Positions 1-5,082 of a stretch of 5,565 bases of DNA are shown here, piece after piece. The notes below the pieces were generated by a model, which saw nothing but the letters and a program-made list of their open reading frames with translations, searched no databases and was not told the DNA's origin. The translations under genes were made by a program, and so were the position numbers. The DNA lies in NCBI GenBank assembly GCA_038240875.1, contig JBBRGG010000222.1, positions 1-5,565 on the forward strand. Reading direction: 5' to 3'. The DNA comes from JBBRGG01 sp038240875. Lineage in GTDB: Bacteria; Planctomycetota; Phycisphaerae; Phycisphaerales; UBA1924. How positions within the stretch are numbered: position 1 is the stretch's first letter; each line of letters opens with the position of its first letter.

Positions 1-74
1 TTTTCGATGGCCGAGGGCTGATCGCCCATGGGGACGAAGGGTGACACAACCTCGAATGGGCGCGATGGCATCAT
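1..74 (-). CDS. uvrB: UvrB, excinuclease ABC subunit B (N-terminal 24 codons, cut by window edge)
   Basis: Only the first 24 codons lie in the window; the gene continues past the left edge. The encoded start, after two Met residues (74 and 71) and a short PSRP stretch, reads FEVVSPFVPMGDQPSAIE. The GDQPxAIE motif following an F-x-x-V-S-x-(F/Y)-x-P lead-in is the hallmark of the extreme N-terminus of UvrB, the DNA-damage-verifying helicase-like subunit of the UvrABC nucleotide excision repair complex in the cytoplasm. ATG at 74 is the most upstream start possible, because an in-frame TAA lies a few codons further upstream with no GTG or TTG between. No good Shine-Dalgarno sequence precedes it. 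It lies on the same strand as, and 165 bases downstream of, the ABC permease, with a terminator-like hairpin between them, so it probably has its own promoter, which I could not locate. No LexA-type box was seen. The identification rests on a short but very characteristic motif. Confidence 0.8.
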   Translation of the reverse strand, partial: MMPSRPFEVVSPFVPMGDQPSAIE

Positions 75-130
75 GAACGCTAGGCGAGTGGATTATCCGA
101 ATCACAAATGAAATATGGGCGTAGCTGCGT

Positions 131-168
131 AAAAAAAGTAATACTAAATCCCTCTCTCAAAGAGAGGG
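131..168 (-). terminator. Rho-independent terminator candidate after the ABC permease gene
   Basis: On the minus strand an 8-pair perfect stem (arms CCCTCTCT and AGAGAGGG, 150-168, three-base loop) is followed by an AT-rich stretch and then seven consecutive T (131-137). It lies 72 bases past the permease stop, between it and uvrB. The T run starts about 12 bases after the stem rather than directly after it, so termination may be weak. On the plus strand no T run follows the stem. Confidence 0.45.
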
Positions 169-174
169 GGTACA

Positions 175-230
175 CAAGGCAAAGTCACCAAGGCAAAGTC
201 AGCAAGCCAGAAACATCAAGGCAGAAACAC
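175..230. repeat. Four-copy 14-base imperfect tandem repeat
   Basis: Four adjoining 14-base units on the plus strand: CAAGGCAAAGTCAC (175-188), CAAGGCAAAGTCAG (189-202), CAAGCCAGAAACAT (203-216) and CAAGGCAGAAACAC (217-230). Each unit starts with CAAGSCA and can be seen as two 7-base words. The array lies between the permease stop codon and the terminator-like hairpin, so it would be in the 3' untranslated part of the transporter mRNA. No function is apparent; it resembles replication-slippage repeats. Confidence 0.8.
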
Positions 231-239
231 GTTGTAGTA

Positions 240-2990
240 TCAACCCTTCATCGCGCCGAGCAACTCGCGTGGCATCTTGCGCGTGAGAGCAATTGCTGCG
301 GGGACGGCGGCGCCAAGTGTGAACACAAAGACCGCCACGCACCCGAGCGTGATTGGTCCAATTGGCGGTATGACCCGCATTTCTAAGCCCCACATGATCT
401 TATTGAGGACGATGCCGCCATATGCACCTTGCACGCCCATGAACGTGCCGAGCACGCACGCGGCGATGGCGACGCACGCCGCTTCAGCGAGCACGGTTCG
501 CGCGAGCAAGCCACGGCTGGCACCAAGAGCGCGAAGAACGCCAAACTCAAATTGGCGTGCCTGGACACCCGCGATGATGAGGTTGGCAACGCCCAGGCAC
601 GCGACGAACATCGCGAACATGGCGATGAGCGAACTCACGGTGAGCGTGGTGTTGACGAAGCGCATGATCTCACGCTTGATCTGACGGCCTGAGCCCGCGT
701 TGATCATGCCGGTGCCGATGAGCTTTTCGCGGATGATCGCGATGGCTTCTTCGTCGCCGATTTTTGGATCGAGCGAGAGCTGGATCATGTTGATAGCTTC
801 GTTGCCGAAGCGATCGCGCAGGTCCTGGCGGCTACCAAAGACAGCGTTTACGCGGGCTTCGGTGACGTCTTCGCCGAAGTCGAAGAAGTCGTTGACAAGT
901 TCGAGGCCGGGGCTGGCGACGACGCCGACGATGTCGAAGCGTTGTTCTTTGCCGCTGTCATCGAAGCAGATGAAGGTAGAGCCGACGCCCAAGCCCTTGG
1001 CGGCAAGGTATTCGCGCGAGACGATGACGGCGCCGCCTTGGGCCATGCGAGCACGCGCGGTGGCTTCGTCGCCTTGGATCCAGGTGAGCTTGGTCATCTG
1101 GAAAAATGACTCGGGCTCGAAGGCAAAGAAGAAGGTTTTGATGCGAGTGAGGCCCTTTAAACCAAAGGCGTCGGTATCGACCGGGTGCATGGAAATTGGG
1201 CTGGTGCCGGTGACGAAGGGAAGCTCTTCGAGCTTGTGCCGAGTTTCGTCGTTCATGGCGATGCCGAAGACAAATGCGTCGGGAAACTGGACTTTATCAA
1301 GCCAATCGCGGACGGCGCCGCCGCCTTGGGTCCAGATCGAGACCATGAGCGCGAGGCCCGCCATCATCGCGCCGGAAGTAAAGCCGAAGCGATAGGGCGT
1401 GGCACGAACAGTTCGATAGAGAACATGGCGAGGAAGGCCAAGGATTTTTTCAAAGACACCGCCAAGAGACCAGACGACGAGGAGGATCGCGGGCACGCCG
1501 AGGACAAAGTATCCGATCATGAACGCGGGCAGTCCCGTGGTGATATATGCCCAGAAAACAAACTGACCCGCGCCAAAGAGATTGAACACGGCGAGATGGA
1601 TGAGCACGCCAGCGAAGCCGATGAGCCCGAGGTAGAGGATGTGGCGAATTGGAACGCGCTTGGCGCGAACAGCGAGTGCGGCGAGTGGTGAAACGCGTGC
1701 GGCTTGCCATGCTGGAAATGCGGCGCCGATGATGCCGGAGATGACGGCACCTAGAACCGCGCCGCCAAGAGCGCTTGGTTCAAAGACCACGTCGGCGCGA
1801 AGCACGTCGTGATAATAATTGATCATGGCCGCGGCGAGGAGCGAACCAAGCGGAACGCCGATGAGTGCGCCAAGAGCGCCAAGCGCACCGCCACCGATGA
1901 GTTGCGCGAGGGCGAGCTGGGCGCGCGACGCACCGATGCAGCGCAAAATAGCAAGCTCGCGCTGGCGTTCGGTGACGCCGACGCTGAGGCCCGTCATGAT
2001 GATAAAGGACGCCGCGAGAAACGCCATGATGGACGCGACGGCGAAGCCGAGCTGGTTGGCTTGCATGTTGCGGTCCAGGCCGCTGGTGATTTTTTCGGTA
2101 GTTTCGCCGAGGACGCGGGGCGGGAGTTCGGCTTTGCGTGCTTCGACCAGAGCCGTGGCGTCAACGCCGGTGTTGAGCAGCACATCGATTTGATCAAGCT
2201 TGCCTGGAGAACCGGCGACGACACCAAGGCCAGCGGCGGTCATGTAGCCTTTAGGCGTGCCGCCCAGAGGTGGTGAGGCAGCGATGCCGACGACGGTAAG
2301 GGTTCGCGCATCGGCACGAAGGCGGATGGCTTCGAGTGAATCGCCGATTGCGATTTTGGAAGTAGCGTTGAGTGATTCGGCTTGCGATTCGGTTGCGAGT
2401 TCCGGGCCGTTGTCGGCTTTCATGGGCTGCGCGGAGCCGGATCGCATGAGTAGAGAAAGGCCGCCCATGCCTAGGCGCACTTCGGTGTCACGCGCGGAGA
2501 GGCGCTGGATGAGCAATTGATCGAGGACGATTTCGGTGTCGGTTGCGGGCATGCGGCCGGCGATGAGTTCAAGGCCGCGGACGAGTGTTTCGCCTTGCGA
2601 AGTAAGCCCGATGACTGCGGTGGTCGCGCGGATGTCTTGGGGCGTGCGTTTGTATGAGCCGTCGGGTTGCTTCTCCCACAAAGGGCGAACAAAGCGAAGG
2701 GTGGCGGGGCCGGTGAGCCTTCCGGCGGCGGCTTTGACTTCGGGCCAGGCGCGAACGCGGGTCAAAAGTTCTTCGTCGAAGGAGCCGCCTGCGCCGCTTG
2801 CGCGGATGCGTACGTCGGCTTTGCCAAGCATGGTTTCGACGCGTGCATCAACGGCGGCACGAATGGAACCTGTGGCAACGCCGACCGCGGCGATGAGCAT
2901 CGCGGAAAGAGCAACGACGGCAACGAGCAAGTAGGCTCGGCTACGACGCTGAAACACACTGTTGATACCGAGCCGCCATACCGACCGCAT
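240..2990 (-). CDS. FtsX/MacB-family ABC transporter permease, ten-helix, two extracytoplasmic domains
   Basis: This 916-residue inner-membrane protein is the membrane half of an FtsX/LolC/MacB-type ABC transporter. Predicted order: TM1 about 20-42, first extracytoplasmic domain about 45-315, then three helices (about 316-340, 361-390, 407-427) forming the first FtsX domain; two linker helices (about 451-473 and 480-509); TM7 about 536-555, second extracytoplasmic domain about 560-775, and a second FtsX domain (helices about 782-808, 831-854, 880-904). The duplication is visible in the coupling segments: RQRELAILRCIGASR (about 342-356) and ARQFEFGVLRALGASRG (about 811-827), which in this family contact the ATPase. 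I prefer ATG at 2990 over the TTG immediately before it, because GGAGG sits six bases upstream of this ATG. It overlaps the ATPase gene by 50 bases, implying translational coupling. Known relatives export lipoproteins, peptides, macrolides or lipids, or regulate cell-wall hydrolases; the substrate here cannot be told. Confidence 0.9.
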   Translation of the reverse strand: MRSVWRLGINSVFQRRSRAYLLVAVVALSAMLIAAVGVATGSIRAAVDARVETMLGKADVRIRASGAGGSFDEELLTRVRAWPEVKAAAGRLTGPATLRFVRPLWEKQPDGSYKRTPQDIRATTAVIGLTSQGETLVRGLELIAGRMPATDTEIVLDQLLIQRLSARDTEVRLGMGGLSLLMRSGSAQPMKADNGPELATESQAESLNATSKIAIGDSLEAIRLRADARTLTVVGIAASPPLGGTPKGYMTAAGLGVVAGSPGKLDQIDVLLNTGVDATALVEARKAELPPRVLGETTEKITSGLDRNMQANQLGFAVASIMAFLAASFIIMTGLSVGVTERQRELAILRCIGASRAQLALAQLIGGGALGALGALIGVPLGSLLAAAMINYYHDVLRADVVFEPSALGGAVLGAVISGIIGAAFPAWQAARVSPLAALAVRAKRVPIRHILYLGLIGFAGVLIHLAVFNLFGAGQFVFWAYITTGLPAFMIGYFVLGVPAILLVVWSLGGVFEKILGLPRHVLYRTVRATPYRFGFTSGAMMAGLALMVSIWTQGGGAVRDWLDKVQFPDAFVFGIAMNDETRHKLEELPFVTGTSPISMHPVDTDAFGLKGLTRIKTFFFAFEPESFFQMTKLTWIQGDEATARARMAQGGAVIVSREYLAAKGLGVGSTFICFDDSGKEQRFDIVGVVASPGLELVNDFFDFGEDVTEARVNAVFGSRQDLRDRFGNEAINMIQLSLDPKIGDEEAIAIIREKLIGTGMINAGSGRQIKREIMRFVNTTLTVSSLIAMFAMFVACLGVANLIIAGVQARQFEFGVLRALGASRGLLARTVLAEAACVAIAACVLGTFMGVQGAYGGIVLNKIMWGLEMRVIPPIGPITLGCVAVFVFTLGAAVPAAIALTRKMPRELLGAMKG

Positions 2991-3777
2991 CAAGCCCCTC
3001 CGTCTCGATCTGACCTTTTACTTTGCCGTCGGCGAGCACGAAGGCTCGCGCGCAGTGCGCGGCAGCCGCGGGCTCGTGGGTGACCATGACTACGAGCATG
3101 TGTTGTTCGCGGGCGATCTCTGCGAGCAAGCTCCACAAGCGCTCGCTGCTCGCGGAATCAAGATTGCCGGTGGGTTCGTCGGCGAGAAGAATGGGTGGAG
3201 AAAAGAGAAGTGAGCGCGCGATGGCGACGCGTTGTTGCTCGCCGCCGGAGAGAGCGTCGGGGCGATGGCTTTGGCGTTGCCAGATGCCTAGGCGTTCCAT
3301 GAGTTCTTTGGAGCGGGTCGCGAGAGATGTGCTGGATTCGCTGGCGAGCATGCCTGGAAGCTCGACGTTTTCTCGCGCGGTGAGTGTTGGGATCAAGTTG
3401 AATTGTTGGAAGACGATGCCGACGTTGCGTCGGCGAAAGATGGTGGCGTCGCGCTCGGAGAGATTGTGGATCGCGCGGCCTGCGAGATAGATCTCGCCTT
3501 GGTCGGGTCGATCAAGGGTGGCGAGAAGATGAAGAAGGGTGCTCTTGCCGCTGCCGGATTGGCCCATGATGGCGTAGAAGCCGGGAACTTCGATGCGCAG
3601 GTCAACGCCTTGGAGAGCGGCGACGCTCTCGCCGCCAAGAGAGTAAGACTTGTGTACGTTGGTGCAGATGAGAGAAGCGGGCGCGAAGATTAAAGGCTTG
3701 TTGCCCGCGACAACTGAGCCTGATGCCGCATCGTGTGAAGTTGCTGGTGTTGAGATTAAGGGCGCGGTGGTGTGCAT
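2941..3777 (-). CDS. ABC transporter ATP-binding protein, LolD/MacB type
   Basis: A 278-residue cytoplasmic ATPase that powers the permease encoded just downstream. All catalytic motifs are intact: Walker A GQSGSGKST (72-80), Q-loop in VFQQFNL (about 122-128), signature LSGGEQQRVAIAR (176-188), Walker B ILLADEPTGNLD (196-207, with D200 and E201) and H-loop His234 in VMVTHE. The LSGGEQQRVAIAR signature and DEPTGNLD are typical of the LolD/MacB/FtsE subgroup. Compared with the usual length of about 220-235 residues there is an N-terminal extension of roughly 36 residues, rich in Ala, Ser and Thr, before the family's normal beginning (CTNVHKSYSLGGE), and a modest C-terminal tail. ATG at 3777 has no Shine-Dalgarno sequence, but no other ATG, GTG or TTG occurs in frame before the conserved domain. 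Its last 50 bases overlap the permease gene. gcvH ends 53 bases upstream on the same strand with no terminator visible between, so a shared transcript is possible. Confidence 0.92.
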   Translation of the reverse strand: MHTTAPLISTPATSHDAASGSVVAGNKPLIFAPASLICTNVHKSYSLGGESVAALQGVDLRIEVPGFYAIMGQSGSGKSTLLHLLATLDRPDQGEIYLAGRAIHNLSERDATIFRRRNVGIVFQQFNLIPTLTARENVELPGMLASESSTSLATRSKELMERLGIWQRQSHRPDALSGGEQQRVAIARSLLFSPPILLADEPTGNLDSASSERLWSLLAEIAREQHMLVVMVTHEPAAAAHCARAFVLADGKVKGQIETEGLDAVGMAARYQQCVSAS

Positions 3778-3830
3778 GCGGCGTGTGGTTGAGTGGAGAG
3801 AGATCGTGATGGCGCGAATGGAGAATTAAT

Positions 3831-4211
3831 TTACGAGGGGTACGCCGCGGCGTACGACTTGGAGTCCATGAGGGAGGTAAGGCCAGTGTTGTCGGCGACT
3901 TTGATTTTGACGAGCCAGCCGGAGCCATAGGGATCAGAGTTGAGCAGGCCTGGGTTATCGGCGACGGCTTTGTTGACGTCGGTGACTTCGCCGGAAACGG
4001 CGCAGTAGATGTCGCTGGTGGTTTTGACAGATTCAACTTCGCCAACGATGTCGCCAGCCTTGAACTTGGTGCCGACTTTTTTCATTTCGGCAAAGGTGAC
4101 GTCGGTGAGTTGATCGACGGCGAACTGGGTGAGGCCTAGGGTGAGATTATCGCCTTCAACTTTGTGCCATTCGTGAGACTGAGAGTATGAACGATCGGAT
4201 GGAAGTGTCAT
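3831..4211 (-). CDS. gcvH: Glycine cleavage system H protein (lipoyl carrier)
   Basis: 126 residues, the usual length of GcvH. H protein carries the aminomethyl group on a swinging lipoyl-lysine arm between the P, T and L proteins during oxidative glycine cleavage in the cytoplasm. The lipoylation site is clear: GEVESVKTTSDIY with Lys63 as the modified residue. It is followed by the family's SGEVTDVN turn (73-80) and the C-terminal NPGLLNSDPYGSGWLVKI segment (86-103); the N-terminus has the expected SHEW (12-15) and the GLTQFAVDQLTDVTF stretch (26-40). I choose ATG at 4211 because AAGGA lies six bases upstream and the protein then begins where known GcvH proteins do; the in-frame ATG at 4274 would add 21 residues encoded by the tandem-repeat DNA. 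No gcvT or gcvP is in the window, so this is a stand-alone H gene here. No glycine riboswitch was recognised upstream. It might also be co-transcribed with the ABC transporter. Confidence 0.95.
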   Translation of the reverse strand: MTLPSDRSYSQSHEWHKVEGDNLTLGLTQFAVDQLTDVTFAEMKKVGTKFKAGDIVGEVESVKTTSDIYCAVSGEVTDVNKAVADNPGLLNSDPYGSGWLVKIKVADNTGLTSLMDSKSYAAAYPS

Positions 4212-4223
4212 GGTGGATCCTTC

Positions 4224-4279
4224 GAGTTGGGTGTTGCGAGTTGCGTGTGGCGGTTTGCGTGTGGCGGTTTGCATGTGGA
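4224..4279. repeat. Eight-copy 7-base imperfect tandem repeat in the gcvH leader
   Basis: Eight adjoining heptamers on the plus strand: GAGTTGG, GTGTTGC, GAGTTGC, GTGTGGC, GGTTTGC, GTGTGGC, GGTTTGC and ATGTGGA. The central part is also an exact 14-base duplication, TTGCGTGTGGCGGT at 4241-4254 and 4255-4268. The array begins 13 bases upstream of the gcvH start, directly behind its ribosome binding site, so it would be transcribed in the gcvH leader. No function is evident. Confidence 0.75.
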
Positions 4280-4347
4280 AACGAGTTGGGCGCGAGGTCG
4301 AAAGAGAGCTTGTGCTACAGACGACATGATCGTAGGACTTGATAGAC

Positions 4348-4395
4348 GTTGGGTGCGAAGTTGGGTGCGATGTTGGATTCGAGTTTGGGTGCGAG
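4348..4395. repeat. Four-copy 12-base imperfect tandem repeat
   Basis: Four adjoining 12-base units on the plus strand: GTTGGGTGCGAA (4348-4359), GTTGGGTGCGAT (4360-4371), GTTGGATTCGAG (4372-4383) and TTTGGGTGCGAG (4384-4395). The word GAGTTGGG also occurs near 4283-4290, and the heptamers 70-120 bases away share the GTTGG core, so both arrays may derive from related sequence. The 12-base period keeps reading frames open through the array but there is no sign that it is translated. Confidence 0.75.
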
Positions 4396-4674
4396 CGGCG
4401 AATGTGGGTAGGGGAGGATTTGAAGATAGCTCTTGTGTGAGCGAATTCGTTTCAGTTGAGATGTGCGAATCGAAAGGTGAAACTTCGCAAACCATCGTGT
4501 TCGAAAATGCGCAAGCGATCAGATGAAGAGGCCCAATGTAACCCTGGACTCAATCCGGTTTATAGGTAGTTCACCCTTCTACAACAGATAGGTGAATCAG
4601 CGATTATGCGGACCAAGCTAATTTCTATCGCCTGTTCGGAGCCAGACGTTGATGATCGCTGCGATACACTCTTG

Positions 4675-4884
4675 CTACGGAGAAGAGTGAATAAAGAATA
4701 TTTTAGCGAAGTTCGTGACGAAGCCATTGCCCCCACACTGACAACTGGTAGTTGTGCCGGGTATTGTGGATGCAGGCAGGGTCTGCACATTCTGCACTTG
4801 GATTGCTCGCGTTTGCTTGGTCGCCTCCTTCGATAAAGCATTGTGCAGGTTTGGTTTGAGTTGTTTCATTTCATGCGATGCCAT
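4675..4884 (-). CDS. Small hypothetical protein, 69 residues, with CxCGG motif
   Basis: I do not recognise this protein. The reason to call it a gene is the translation start: GGAGGGGAG (4895-4903), an excellent Shine-Dalgarno match, is followed after ten bases by ATG at 4884. The protein has a polar, Lys- and Gln-rich N-terminal half (MASHEMKQLKPNLHNALSKE), a Thr/Pro-rich middle (about 35-46), a Cys-x-Cys-Gly-Gly-Asn-Gly motif (C48, C50, G51, G52), and a short hydrophobic, aromatic end (FAKIFFIHSSP). There is no signal peptide and no membrane helix of full length. Codon use includes ATA twice, and the surrounding DNA is about 49% GC by hand count, lower than the neighbouring genes, which may mean foreign origin or weak constraint. 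It is divergent from the TIM-barrel gene at 5083. A short regulatory or secreted peptide, a peptide precursor, or a gene remnant are all possible; none is shown. Confidence 0.5.
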   Translation of the reverse strand: MASHEMKQLKPNLHNALSKEATKQTRAIQVQNVQTLPASTIPGTTTSCQCGGNGFVTNFAKIFFIHSSP

Positions 4885-4894
4885 TTACTTAGTT

Positions 4895-4903
4895 CTCCCC
4901 TCC
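4895..4903 (-). promoter_or_regulatory. Strong Shine-Dalgarno sequence of the 69-residue ORF
   Basis: On the minus strand GGAGGGGAG lies ten bases upstream of ATG 4884. It is the strongest ribosome binding site in the window together with that of the ABC permease, and it decides both the existence and the start of the small gene, since the next in-frame ATG (4869) has no such site. Confidence 0.6.
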
Positions 4904-4904
4904 G

Positions 4905-4935
4905 GACGGTCGGCGCCTTAATTGGCCCGACCGTC
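4905..4935 (-). promoter_or_regulatory. Twelve-pair hairpin directly upstream of the small ORF's ribosome binding site
   Basis: An inverted repeat with outer arms GACGGTCGG (4905-4913) and CCGACCGTC (4927-4935) and an inner GCC/GGC extension (4915-4917 with 4924-4926), one bulged base at 4914 and a six-base AT loop (4918-4923). In the minus-strand transcript the stem ends one base before the Shine-Dalgarno sequence. No T run follows on either strand, so an ordinary intrinsic terminator is unlikely. It could be a 5' stabilising stem, a protein or ligand-responsive leader, or a DNA operator between the divergent genes. Confidence 0.5.
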
Positions 4936-5006
4936 TTCATTTACTGACATGTATCGGCTTGATTTGGGGTCGCGCCACCGGCGGCGATGAGGATTGGAAA
5001 GCGTCT

Positions 5007-5035
5007 TTGCACGCTGAGGCCGAGCATGCTAAAGT
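5007..5035 (+). promoter_or_regulatory. Weak sigma70-like promoter candidate for the TIM-barrel gene
   Basis: TTGCAC (5007-5012) and TAAAGT (5030-5035) are separated by 17 bases, which would place the transcript start about 40 bases before the ATG at 5083. The -35 box matches the consensus at only three of six positions and the -10 box at four, so this may be chance. Confidence 0.2.
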
Positions 5036-5082
5036 CCGGCGCAAGGTAGTAGCTCGTTTGCCATGGGCCTTGCACGAAAACC

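Larger units (their letters stand above)
4212..4674. other. 463-base gene-free stretch upstream of gcvH
   Basis: No convincing gene lies between gcvH and the small ORF at 4675-4884. The part nearest gcvH (4224-4395) is dominated by two sets of short tandem repeats, described separately. The rest (4396-4674) has lower GC than the genes and no recognised RNA, promoter of good quality or strong terminator. The gcvH promoter should lie here, but no pair of -35 and -10 boxes with normal spacing stood out. Open frames crossing it on both strands lack ribosome binding sites and are shaped by the repeats. Confidence 0.6.

Noticed and set aside
175..230. Possible CRISPR array
   Set aside because: The units adjoin without spacers and are only 14 bases long.
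700..1395. 231-codon open frame on the plus strand, and several other long frames within 277-2934
   Set aside because: They lie opposite the clearly coding permease; the translations are rich in Arg, Ser and Ala with no domain pattern, as expected from the antisense of a GC-rich gene.
4208..4495. 95-codon minus-strand frame running into the gcvH start
   Set aside because: No ribosome binding site before the ATG at 4495, and its composition is dictated by the tandem repeats.
4227..4526. 99-codon plus-strand frame with a repeating W-V/I-R pattern
   Set aside because: The repeating residues are the translation of the 12-base tandem repeat; there is no ribosome binding site and no relation to a known fold.
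4212..4560. Possible glycine riboswitch upstream of gcvH
   Set aside because: The conserved glycine-aptamer core motifs were not seen on the minus strand, and much of the stretch is simple tandem repeat.
4606..4836. 76-codon plus-strand frame with several Cys residues
   Set aside because: It is antisense to the 69-residue ORF, which has a far better ribosome binding site; the ATG at 4606 has none.
4560..4841. 93-codon minus-strand frame overlapping the small ORF in another frame
   Set aside because: No ribosome binding site and an Arg/Ser-rich, disordered translation; the overlapping frame with GGAGGGGAG is preferred.
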